Origin: Pseudescherichia sp039594205
Lineage (GTDB): Bacteria > Pseudomonadota > Gammaproteobacteria > Enterobacterales > Enterobacteriaceae
Direction: 5' to 3'
Assembly: GCA_039594205.1 (NCBI GenBank)
Contig: JBCNNW010000148.1
Location: forward strand, 1-6,064
Length of the DNA: 6,064 bases
This document shows positions 1 to 5,120 of the stretch, in pieces (positions within the stretch are counted from its first letter, which is position 1; every line of letters begins with the position of its first letter). The notes beneath the pieces were generated by a model. The model made no database searches and was not told where the DNA came from. It was given only the letters and a program-made list of their open reading frames with translations. The position numbers were made by a program, and so were the translations under genes.

Positions 1-127
1 TTTCGCATGTAGCACCCCGCAGGGGGGGATGAGAACCCCCGACCGGGGTTCGACAACGGGCAGTTGCCCGTTGGACAGACCGGGAGCGCAGCGAGCGGGC
101 TGCCCGTCAGGGCGAGCGAAGCGAGTC

Positions 128-146
128 AATCCCCCCCTCACCGCCA
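128..146 (+). pseudogene. tRNA-Ser(GGA) 3'-end fragment, copy 1
   Basis: AATCCCCCCCTCACCGCCA matches the last 19 nt of the enteric serW/serX tRNA-Ser(GGA) as I know it: end of the T loop, 3' strand of the T stem, 3' strand of the acceptor stem, discriminator G and CCA. The T-loop motif just upstream reads GTCAATC rather than TTCGAATC. No 5' half of a tRNA is present in the window, so this is a remnant and not a functional tRNA. Confidence 0.75.
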
Positions 147-160
147 TATTTAAGATGAGA

Positions 161-186
161 GCCTGTACGCAAGTACGGGCTTTTTT
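161..186 (+). terminator. Intrinsic terminator of repeat unit 1
   Basis: GCCTGTAC (161-168) pairs over eight positions, one of them a G-T wobble, with GTACGGGC (173-180). The loop is GCAA and six T residues follow (181-186). It lies 14 nt after the tRNA-Ser tail, as expected for the trailer of a tRNA transcript read on the plus strand. Confidence 0.85.
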
Positions 187-308
187 CTTTTATATTCTCG
201 CTGGGGGGGATGAGAACCCCCGACCGGGGTTCGACAACGGGCTGTTGCCCGTTGGACAGACCGGGAGCGCAGCGAGCGGGCTGCCCGTCAGGGCGAGCGA
301 AGCGAGTC

Positions 309-326
309 AATCACCCCTCACCGCCA
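309..326 (+). pseudogene. tRNA-Ser(GGA) 3'-end fragment, copy 2
   Basis: AATCACCCCTCACCGCCA is the second tRNA-Ser tail, one base shorter than copy 1 and with a C-to-A change in the T-stem strand. The acceptor strand and CCA are intact. Changes confined to the T-stem strand suggest that the acceptor/CCA end, or simply recent duplication, has been conserved better than the T arm. Confidence 0.7.
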
Positions 327-339
327 TATTTAAAGAGAA

Positions 340-367
340 GCTCGCATACAAATGCGGGCTTTTTTTT
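340..367 (+). terminator. Intrinsic terminator of repeat unit 2
   Basis: GCTCGCAT (340-347) pairs with ATGCGGGC (352-359) around an ACAA loop, with one wobble pair, followed by eight T residues (360-367). Its stem differs from that of unit 1 at several positions on both arms yet remains fully paired. Confidence 0.87.
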
Positions 368-397
368 CGCATGTAGCACCCAGGTTCGCTACCCCAC

Positions 398-427
398 AAA
401 AAACAAAGCCCGGTCACCCGGGCTTTG
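398..427 (-). terminator. Intrinsic terminator of phoH
   Basis: A perfect 10-bp stem (404-413 with 418-427) with a TCAC loop on the plus strand. Read on the minus strand it is followed by six T residues (the A run at 398-403). It begins 28 nt past the phoH stop codon. The plus-strand side has no T run, so it works mainly for phoH while separating it from the convergent repeat transcripts. Confidence 0.9.
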
Positions 428-455
428 CAGTCACATTCTTAATTAGATTATTTCA

Positions 456-1244
456 TCAGTAGTAGGCCAGCAGCGTTCGCTGGCAGAGGGCCGAGCGCAC
501 ACAGTCATCTTTAGTAAAGCGGACAACGCCAACCATCTCATCTTCCTCAAAACGTGCCAGCGCATCGCTCAGGCCGGACTGGACGCCCGACGGCAGGTCG
601 CACTGGGTGATGTCGCCGTTTACAATCACGGTCACGTTCTCCCCGAGGCGTGTTAAAAACATCTTCATCTGCGCGGCGGTCACGTTCTGAGCCTCGTCAA
701 GAATCACGACCGCGTTTTCAAATGTACGTCCGCGCATATAGGCGAACGGCGCGATTTCCACCTTACCAATCTCTGGTCGCAGGCAGTATTGCATAAAGGA
801 CGCTCCAAGGCGTTTGACCAGCACGTCGTAGACCGGCCGGAAGTAGGGAGCGAACTTCTCCGAGATATCTCCGGGTAAGAAGCCAAGATCTTCATCGGCT
901 TGCAGGACCGGACGAGTGACGATAATTCTGTCCACATCCTTATGGATCAGGGCCTCCGCCGCTTTCGCTGCGCTGATCCAGGTTTTACCGCATCCTGCTT
1001 CACCTGTTGCAAAGATTAGCTGTTTACTCTCGATAGCATTCAGGTAGTGCGCCTGAGCTTCATTGCGCGCGACAATTGGCGAGTTATCACGGCTGTCCCG
1101 CGCCATACCAATTGATTCAACGCCACTCATCTGCACAAGCGAGGTGACCGACTCTTCTTCACGCTGTTTATGGCTGCGCGAATCCCGTCTCAGCACACGT
1201 TTTGCTTCACGACGAGCTTTGATCACTGCTTTCTGTCTTCCCAT
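456..1244 (-). CDS. phoH: PhoH-family P-loop ATPase
   Basis: 262-residue cytoplasmic ATP-binding protein of the PhoH family. In E. coli the gene belongs to the phosphate-starvation regulon, and the family is related to helicase/nuclease-associated NTPases. Its exact cellular task is not established. Visible motifs: a basic N-terminus (K5-R28), Walker A GEAGCGKT at 81-88 (Lys87), Walker B VVILDEAQ at 179-186 (Asp183/Glu184), the family stretch RGRTFENA at 171-178, and NGD at 209-211. I chose the ATG at 1244 because MGRQKAV is the conserved family start and AAGGTG lies six bases upstream. A GTG nine bases further out (1253) would overlap that ribosome site. E. coli PhoH is annotated as longer at the N-terminus. 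Here the upstream frame stays open to a stop at 1380-1382 but has no ATG. The gene is separated from efeB by a terminator and ~500 bp, so it has its own transcript. Confidence 0.96.
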   Translation of the reverse strand: MGRQKAVIKARREAKRVLRRDSRSHKQREEESVTSLVQMSGVESIGMARDSRDNSPIVARNEAQAHYLNAIESKQLIFATGEAGCGKTWISAAKAAEALIHKDVDRIIVTRPVLQADEDLGFLPGDISEKFAPYFRPVYDVLVKRLGASFMQYCLRPEIGKVEIAPFAYMRGRTFENAVVILDEAQNVTAAQMKMFLTRLGENVTVIVNGDITQCDLPSGVQSGLSDALARFEEDEMVGVVRFTKDDCVRSALCQRTLLAYY

Positions 1245-1250
1245 GGATAG

Positions 1251-1256
1251 CACCTT
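1251..1256 (-). promoter_or_regulatory. Ribosome binding site that sets the phoH start
   Basis: AAGGTG on the minus strand, six bases before the ATG at 1244. It overlaps the alternative GTG codon at 1253, which itself has no site at a usable distance, so it favours the 262-residue protein. Confidence 0.65.
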
Positions 1257-1267
1257 GAGTTGTAGGT

Positions 1268-1522
1268 TTACATCACACGTGCCGCTGTCGGCACGATTAT
1301 GCGCACGAACGTCTGAGGTTTGGCTTCCTTGTAAGCCATGACTTGCTGATGGAAAAACGTGGCAAACCCACCCACTGTGTCATTTGCCACGTCGGTAAAT
1401 TCAGGTGTAGTGATGAGGGAGGAGGAGATTCTGGCGGTGAGACGGTCGCTAGCGGTGGCGTGCAGCCCGCACCGAACATGGCGGTTTGAGATGAGTGCTT
1501 GTCCTGAGCCGGATGCTACCAT
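1268..1522 (-). CDS. Possible small ORF upstream of phoH (84 aa, unrecognised)
   Basis: Unrecognised and uncertain. ATG at 1522 preceded by GGAGA at a good distance (seven bases from GGAG); TAA at 1268-1270, 23 nt before the phoH ATG and in a different frame. An upstream in-frame GTG at 1549 would give 93 residues but has no ribosome site. The N-terminal half is arginine/serine/alanine-rich and reads like non-coding DNA. The C-terminal half (from about residue 37, with GGFATFFHQQ and FVRIIVPTAARVM) has plausible codon use and hydrophobic pattern. No signal peptide, clear membrane segment or known motif is seen. A terminator-like hairpin (1353-1392) lies inside the frame. It could be a leader ORF whose translation affects phoH, a remnant of the N-terminal extension annotated in some PhoH proteins, or chance. 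Confidence 0.3.
   Translation of the reverse strand: MVASGSGQALISNRHVRCGLHATASDRLTARISSSLITTPEFTDVANDTVGGFATFFHQQVMAYKEAKPQTFVRIIVPTAARVM
1278..1295 (-). promoter_or_regulatory. Perfect hairpin just upstream of phoH
   Basis: CGTGCCG and CGGCACG form a 7-bp GC-rich stem around a 4-nt loop (ACAG on the transcribed strand). It ends 21 nt before the phoH ribosome site and has no T run. It could stabilise the mRNA or be a protein site; its role is unknown. Confidence 0.4.
1353..1392 (-). terminator. Terminator-like hairpin in the phoH leader (possible attenuator)
   Basis: A perfect 10-bp inverted repeat, ACGTGGCAAA (1392-1383) and TTTGCCACGT (1366-1357), separated by 16 nt. On the phoH strand the second arm runs directly into T residues: the stem's last T plus four more at 1356-1353. 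The large loop and half-AT stem make it weaker than the other terminators here. It lies ~110 nt before phoH and inside the possible small ORF, so translation of that ORF would melt it. A role in early termination is inference. Confidence 0.42.
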
Positions 1523-1535
1523 TCGCGATCTCCAT

Positions 1536-1550
1536 AGTGAATCGTTCACT
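1536..1550. promoter_or_regulatory. Inverted repeat AGTGAA-N3-TTCACT
   Basis: Perfect 6-3-6 palindrome, about 50 nt downstream of the predicted phoH start and just ahead of the small ORF's GGAGA site. Its size and symmetry fit an operator for a dimeric repressor, or an RNA hairpin near that ribosome site. No regulator can be named from it. Confidence 0.35.
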
Positions 1551-1604
1551 GCCGGGAACTACCGCTGTTGATATAAGTAAAACAAAATTTTTCATAAAAG
1601 CAAC

Positions 1605-1633
1605 ATTATATTTACCTAAATATAACGTGCCAG
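1605..1633 (-). promoter_or_regulatory. Candidate sigma-70 promoter for phoH
   Basis: On the minus strand, CTGGCA (1633-1628; four of six to TTGACA), a 17-bp spacer, then a perfect TATAAT (1610-1605), in AT-rich DNA. Transcription would start near 1598. It is the best promoter match I found between the efeB terminator and phoH. Confidence 0.55.
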
Positions 1634-1698
1634 CGCACTGATACCGGGCCAGTTTCTGACATTAATATTACAAAGATATAACAGGATCGCGTTCATAG

Positions 1699-1742
1699 AA
1701 AAAAATGATAGCTCTCCCCTGCCCCGCGGGACAGAGGAGAGC
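1699..1742 (-). terminator. Intrinsic terminator of the efeUOB operon
   Basis: A long stem within 1711-1742, with GCTCTCC and GGAGAGC at its ends and about 14 continuous pairs including G-T wobbles, closing on a small CG-rich loop. Seven T residues follow on the minus strand (A run 1699-1705) after a short TATCA. It starts three bases past the efeB stop. Confidence 0.9.
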
Positions 1743-1745
1743 GGG

Positions 1746-3029
1746 CTAGGCCTCAAGGAGCGACTGAGCCAGATAGCGCCTTTTATCCTTGACGCCGGGC
1801 AGCGCAAAGAAGTACCCCCCGCCGATGGGCTTGATGTACTCCTCAAGCGCTTCACCGTTGAGCCGCTTCTGCACCGTCAGGAAGCCTTTCTCCAGATCGT
1901 GCTGGAAGCAAACAAACAGCAGGCCCATATCCAGCTGGCCGGAGTTGGTCACCCCCAGCGAGTAGCTGTAGCCGCGACGCATCATCAGATTCACCTCTGT
2001 CTCGGGCGTACGCGGGTTGGCAAGACGTATATGGCTGTCGAGGGCAATGACTTCACCCTCTGGATCGCGAGAATAGTCCGGCACGTCATGCTCATGTTTC
2101 ATGCCCAGCGGCGCCCCGCTGTGCTTGTCCCGGCCAAAGATAGTCTGCTGCTCCTTGAGCGGCGTGCGGTCCCAAAACTCAACGTGGAACTGGATGATGC
2201 GTACCGCCTGATAGCTGCCGCCCACCGTCCAGGCCGGCTCCTGCTGGTCGGGCGTGACCCAGACCACGCTCTTCATCAGGTTACTGTTTCCGCTGTCCGG
2301 GTTGCCGGTGCCGTCTTTAAAGCCCAGCAGGTTAATCGGCGTCTCATGGCCTTTACTGCGCGCCGCGTGGTCGGAGATAAACCCCTCCCGCTTCCAGCGG
2401 ATGCTGAGCAGATCCGGCGTGTATTTAATGATATCGCGCAGGGCGTGGATCACCGTATCTCCGGTGTTAGCGCAGATCTGCAGCAGCAGATCGCCATGGC
2501 ACAGGGCCGCATCCAGGGAGTCGTTGGGGAAGCGCGTCATCTTCTCCAGCTTTGCAGGACGCTGCTGACCGAGGCCAAAACGCTCATCAAACAGCGATGC
2601 CCCTACCGAGACGGTGATGGTCAGGTTATCCGGGGCGATAAAGCCGCCAAGAATACCGGAGTCCATCGGTGGCAATCGCGGATTCGGCGTATCCGGCGCG
2701 GGGCCGCCGGTAGTTAAAAATGCAATCCGCTGGGTCAGCAGGCGAAACAGCCGCTCCAGCTCTGATTTGTCGCTGGCCAGCACGTCAAATGCCACCAGCA
2801 TCATTGAGGCCTGCTGCGGCGTCAGGATACCTGCCTGATGTTCGCCATAGAACGGCTGGGTCTCCATCCGTGCGTCCGGCGACAGAGTGCCGGGCGCGCT
2901 TTCAGGCTTTGCCGCATGGGCTACCGGACAGCCCCCTGCCAGCGCCAGCGCGCCACCCAGCGCGCCCATGCTCTTCAGTAAACGGCGGCGTGAAGGCTCG
3001 CTCACGCCGTGCTCATCATGCTCTGTCAT
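1746..3029 (-). CDS. efeB: EfeB, Tat-exported DyP-type haem peroxidase
   Basis: 427-residue periplasmic haem peroxidase of the dye-decolorizing (DyP) family, partner of EfeO and EfeU in iron uptake. It is proposed to oxidise Fe(II), and also to release iron from haem (deferrochelatase), though that second role has been disputed. The N-terminus is a twin-arginine signal: SRRRLLK at 13-19, a hydrophobic glycine/alanine/leucine stretch, and a probable cut after AHA (37-39). DyP signature GFKDG at 236-240 gives catalytic Asp239. His333 in DSHIRLANPR is the expected proximal haem ligand, and Arg351 the distal arginine, each offset by four from the E. coli numbering I recall. The extra residues are in the signal region (E. 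coli is 423 aa). The ATG lies two bases after the efeO stop with only a weak ribosome site, so translation is probably coupled. The protein looks complete and functional. Confidence 0.97.
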   Translation of the reverse strand: MTEHDEHGVSEPSRRRLLKSMGALGGALALAGGCPVAHAAKPESAPGTLSPDARMETQPFYGEHQAGILTPQQASMMLVAFDVLASDKSELERLFRLLTQRIAFLTTGGPAPDTPNPRLPPMDSGILGGFIAPDNLTITVSVGASLFDERFGLGQQRPAKLEKMTRFPNDSLDAALCHGDLLLQICANTGDTVIHALRDIIKYTPDLLSIRWKREGFISDHAARSKGHETPINLLGFKDGTGNPDSGNSNLMKSVVWVTPDQQEPAWTVGGSYQAVRIIQFHVEFWDRTPLKEQQTIFGRDKHSGAPLGMKHEHDVPDYSRDPEGEVIALDSHIRLANPRTPETEVNLMMRRGYSYSLGVTNSGQLDMGLLFVCFQHDLEKGFLTVQKRLNGEALEEYIKPIGGGYFFALPGVKDKRRYLAQSLLEA

Positions 3030-3031
3030 GC

Positions 3032-4159
3032 TTAATCCAGTCCGAGTACACCGCGAAGCTGGGCCAGATCTTCCGCCAGAGTGGTGATCGGTCCTTTCAG
3101 TGCCGTGCGATCGGCGTCGGTCAGTTTGTCATAGGTTTCGAAGCCATCTTTAGTACGATACTTCGCGAGAATGGTATCGACCTTCTTAAAGTTGGCATCT
3201 ACCTTCGCCAGCAGATCGGCGTTGCCTTTTTGCAGCTGCGGACGCAGCAGATCGACGATTTTTTGCGCGCCATCAACGTTAGCCTGGAAGTCCCACAGAT
3301 CGGTGTGGCTGTAGCGATCCTCTTCACCGCTAATTTTGCTTGCCGCCACCTCTTCAATCAAGCCTGCCGCACCACCCACCACTTTTGACGGCGGGAAGGC
3401 CAGCTCGCTGATGCGTTTTTGCAGCTCCAGCACGTCGCTGTTAAGCTGCTCCGCATACTGCTCCATGCCTTTAGTGGAATTATCACCAAACAGCGCTTTT
3501 TCGAGGCGGTGGAAACCGGTGAATTTCGGATCGGCGGCTTTTTGCTCGTAGTCATCTTCCCGGGCATCAATGCTGCCGTCGAGGTCAGAGAAGAGTTCGG
3601 CTATCGGCTCAATGCGCTCGTAGTGCTGGCGCGTCGGGGCATACAGTGATTTTGCTTTCTCGATATCCCCCGCCTTCACCGCGTCGGTAAAATCTTTGGT
3701 GCTGGCTACCAGCTCCTTCATCTCCTGAGTGACGTATGCCTTGTACTCGGTGATAGCGCCGCCGAGGCTCAGCAGCGCGTCACCTTTAGCCGCGTCCGCC
3801 GTGGAGGCACCTTTAACAATCAGCTTACCCTTGGGATTGGTCAGCAGGCCGCAGGTCATCTCATATTCACCCGGTTGCAGGTTAGCAGTCAGCTTCTGGC
3901 TAAACCCTGGCGCGATGTTCTCCCGCTCCTCCACCACCATAACGCCCTTCAGGATCTCCCACTCCAGCGCTTTCTGGCTGTGGTTGAGAATAATGAACTG
4001 CGTCTTCCCGGCGTTGACCGTGAGGTTCATTGGTTCACACTGCTTATCCGTAACCGTGACCTTCACCTGAGGAACATCCGCCGCCTGGGCGTTAAACGCG
4101 CAGGCGAGCAGCGCGGCAATACCAACCTGTAAAGCACTACGACGAAAATGCGTTGCCAT
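3032..4159 (-). CDS. efeO: EfeO, periplasmic cupredoxin-M75 iron-uptake protein
   Basis: 375 residues, the same length as E. coli EfeO. Soluble periplasmic component thought to bind iron and pass it to EfeU. A Sec signal peptide covers residues 1-26 (basic FRR, hydrophobic core, cut after AQA before ADVP). Residues about 27-117 form the cupredoxin-like domain, with Cys41 and Cys103 in the QCEPM and MTCGLL contexts. Residues about 125-375 form the helical imelysin/M75 domain with the conserved HRLE (HxxE) motif at 217-220. The acidic run SDLDGSIDAREDDYE (191-205) is typical of the family. The ATG at 4159 is preceded by AGGGA/AAGG. The 52-nt gap from efeU contains no terminator, and efeB follows after two bases, so it is the middle gene of the operon. 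Confidence 0.97.
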   Translation of the reverse strand: MATHFRRSALQVGIAALLACAFNAQAADVPQVKVTVTDKQCEPMNLTVNAGKTQFIILNHSQKALEWEILKGVMVVEERENIAPGFSQKLTANLQPGEYEMTCGLLTNPKGKLIVKGASTADAAKGDALLSLGGAITEYKAYVTQEMKELVASTKDFTDAVKAGDIEKAKSLYAPTRQHYERIEPIAELFSDLDGSIDAREDDYEQKAADPKFTGFHRLEKALFGDNSTKGMEQYAEQLNSDVLELQKRISELAFPPSKVVGGAAGLIEEVAASKISGEEDRYSHTDLWDFQANVDGAQKIVDLLRPQLQKGNADLLAKVDANFKKVDTILAKYRTKDGFETYDKLTDADRTALKGPITTLAEDLAQLRGVLGLD

Positions 4160-4211
4160 GACCTTTCCCTTAAAAGTATGTTGTAACTACTATTGTCGCT
4201 ATTAATTGATA

Positions 4212-5045
4212 TCAGGAGGCACCGGGTGACATCTGTGCACCCGGCCGCGGCGGCAGCATAAACAGCACCAGCGCCGGAATAAGATAGGCAAACCAGACCA
4301 CCACTTCACTGACGCTGGGGGCTTCCTGGTAGCCAAAAATGCCCTCCAGTAGAGTGCCAAACAGCGTGTGGGTGCTCAGGGTGTTGCTGAGATCGAAGGC
4401 CACCTGTTGGAAATAGTTCCACAGGCCTGCCTCATGGAAGGCACGTATTGCCCCGGCGGCCAACCCGGCAGCCACCAGCAGAATAAACAAGCTGGTCCAT
4501 TTGAAAAACGCGGCCATGTTAAGGCGAATACCACCCCAGTAGATCAGAAAGCCGATGACCACCGCGGTTGCCAGCCCGGTGAGTGCGCCTACTGGTGGCC
4601 AGATCCCCACATCCTGCTGAAACGCTGCCAGCAGAAAGAACACTGACTCCAGCCCTTCCCGAGCAACGGCAAAGAAGACCATCATAATCAGCGCCCAGCC
4701 ATGATGATTGCCCTGCTTCAGGGCGTTATCTACCGCCTGCTCAAGCTGCACCTTGACGTTGCGCGACACTTTGCGCATCCAGAAGACCATCCACGTCAGA
4801 ATCACCACGGCAACTACCGCCACAATGCCTTCAAACAGCTCCTGCTCTTTTTGAGGGAACTCACCGGTGGTTTCGTTGATGGCGATACCCAGGGCAAGAC
4901 AGAGCGCGGCGGCGAGAAAAACGCCGATCCACATCACACCAATCCAGCGCCCGCGTTGGGTACGCTTCAGGTAGCTGGCGATGAGGCTAACGATCAGCGC
5001 CGCTTCGAGTCCTTCGCGTAACATAATAAGAAATGGCACAAACAT
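4212..5045 (-). CDS. efeU: EfeU, inner-membrane ferrous iron permease (intact)
   Basis: 277-residue membrane protein of the oxidase-dependent iron transporter family, related to yeast Ftr1. It moves iron across the inner membrane with EfeO and EfeB, chiefly at low pH. Two REGLE motifs, the proposed iron-binding sites, are at 10-14 and 129-133, each in a hydrophobic helix. About seven membrane segments are visible (approximately 3-25, 36-56, 72-90, 117-141, 151-171, 180-200, 246-265). The frame is unbroken, unlike E. coli K-12 where efeU is a frameshifted pseudogene, so the system should work here. The ATG at 5045 has AAAGG eight bases upstream. The gene opens the operon, downstream of a Fur box. 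Confidence 0.97.
   Translation of the reverse strand: MFVPFLIMLREGLEAALIVSLIASYLKRTQRGRWIGVMWIGVFLAAALCLALGIAINETTGEFPQKEQELFEGIVAVVAVVILTWMVFWMRKVSRNVKVQLEQAVDNALKQGNHHGWALIMMVFFAVAREGLESVFFLLAAFQQDVGIWPPVGALTGLATAVVIGFLIYWGGIRLNMAAFFKWTSLFILLVAAGLAAGAIRAFHEAGLWNYFQQVAFDLSNTLSTHTLFGTLLEGIFGYQEAPSVSEVVVWFAYLIPALVLFMLPPRPGAQMSPGAS
4222..4244 (-). promoter_or_regulatory. Hairpin at the 3' end of efeU
   Basis: CCGGGTG and CACCCGG form a 7-bp stem with a 9-nt loop, spanning the last codons of efeU about 65-85 nt before efeO. There is no T run, so it is not an intrinsic terminator. It might slow 3' decay of the efeU message or be incidental to a GC-rich coding end. Confidence 0.3.
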
Positions 5046-5053
5046 GCGGTAAA

Positions 5054-5058
5054 CCTTT
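5054..5058 (-). promoter_or_regulatory. Ribosome binding site of efeU
   Basis: AAAGG on the minus strand, eight bases before the ATG at 5045. It supports this start, which also places the first REGLE motif at the usual distance from the N-terminus. Confidence 0.65.
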
Positions 5059-5101
5059 GAATGTTAATCAGCGTCAAATGATGCAAAGAAAAGTAAATTT
5101 C

Positions 5102-5120
5102 AATGATAGTGATTATCATT
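5102..5120. promoter_or_regulatory. Fur box controlling efeUOB
   Basis: The 19-mer AATGATAGTGATTATCATT is a perfect 7-5-7 inverted repeat (AATGATA/TATCATT) and closely matches the Fur consensus GATAATGATAATCATTATC. It lies 57-75 bp before the efeU start and covers the candidate -10 element, as expected for repression by Fe-loaded Fur. Fur control of efeUOB is known in E. coli. Confidence 0.88.

Larger units (their letters stand above)
19..199 (+). repeat. RtT-like tRNA-tail repeat, unit 1
   Basis: First of two direct repeats offset by 181 bp. Positions 19-153 match 200-333 with about three substitutions and one single-base deletion. The unit opens with a G7 run and a hairpin (33-39 pairing with 45-51). 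A second hairpin follows (55-61 with 66-72, loop AGTT), then a GC-rich stretch rich in GCGAGC-type words. Next is a 19-nt copy of a serine tRNA 3' end (128-146) and an intrinsic terminator (161-186). The plan of a ~180-bp unit carrying ~19 nt of tRNA 3' end matches what is known of the 178-bp tyrT/rtT repeats of E. coli. Reading this as a stable RNA processed from a tRNA precursor is inference. ORFs crossing the unit are not credible proteins. Confidence 0.8.
200..381 (+). repeat. RtT-like tRNA-tail repeat, unit 2
   Basis: Second copy of the unit, with the same order of parts: G7 run, hairpin at 214-220/226-232, hairpin at 236-242/247-253, tRNA-Ser tail at 309-326, terminator at 340-367. The difference at 243 (T against A at 62) falls in the loop of the second hairpin, so the stem is kept. 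The tRNA tail is degraded relative to unit 1: one C is lost and one C has become A. After the tail the two units diverge in primary sequence but both keep a terminator. The unit ends in a 17-nt string (365-381) identical to positions 1-17, which suggests another unit, or the parent tRNA gene's own trailer, lies immediately left of the window. Confidence 0.8.
1245..1698 (-). other. Long phoH upstream/leader region
   Basis: About 450 bp between the efeB terminator and phoH. The distal part (about 1565-1700) is AT-rich and holds the best promoter candidate. The proximal part (1260-1530) is GC-richer and contains a questionable 84-codon ORF plus three inverted repeats on the transcribed strand. 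From the predicted start near 1598, the phoH leader would be about 350 nt, long for an enteric gene. E. coli phoH is known to be PhoB-regulated, but I could not find a convincing Pho box (two CTGTCAT-like repeats 11 bp apart) here. Confidence 0.6.

Noticed and set aside
30..34. EfeB as a lipoprotein because of Cys34 (residues 30-34, LAGGC, encoded near 2930)
   Set aside because: The residue at -3 is Ala rather than Leu. The AHA cut site a few residues later and the twin-arginine motif fit a soluble Tat substrate, as known for EfeB. The coordinates given here are residue numbers.
1..400. A complete tRNA gene in the repeat region
   Set aside because: Only the 3' T-stem/acceptor strand and CCA are present, twice. 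No matching 5' acceptor strand, D arm or anticodon arm was found, and the GGGGTTC at 45-51 pairs within its own hairpin.
29..446. Plus-strand ORFs of 115 and 78 codons across the repeats, beginning MRTPDRGSTT, as genes for small basic proteins
   Set aside because: They are the repeat unit read as protein. The 181-bp offset throws the second unit into another frame, no ribosome site precedes the ATGs, and the sequence is better explained by RNA hairpins, a tRNA tail and terminators. The tyrT repeats have been credited with a small basic protein (Tpr), so this is not impossible, only unsupported.
1296..1301. CATAAT as the -10 of a second, phoH-proximal promoter
   Set aside because: It matches five of six -10 bases, but no -35 element or Pho box is found at a suitable distance upstream. 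It remains possible as an activator-dependent promoter.
1359..1571. Plus-strand 70-codon ORF in the phoH upstream region
   Set aside because: No ribosome site, no recognisable motif, opposite to the predicted phoH transcript. It looks like a chance frame.
1245..1700. A Pho box upstream of phoH
   Set aside because: Weak half-sites such as TGTCAG near 1660 and GTCAT near 1340 have no second CTGTCAT-like repeat at the required 11-bp spacing.
1899..2717. 272-codon plus-strand ORF opposite efeB, and similar long frames opposite efeO, efeU and putP
   Set aside because: These are antisense shadows of well-identified genes in GC-rich coding DNA. They have composition typical of reverse-complement frames and no independent start signals.
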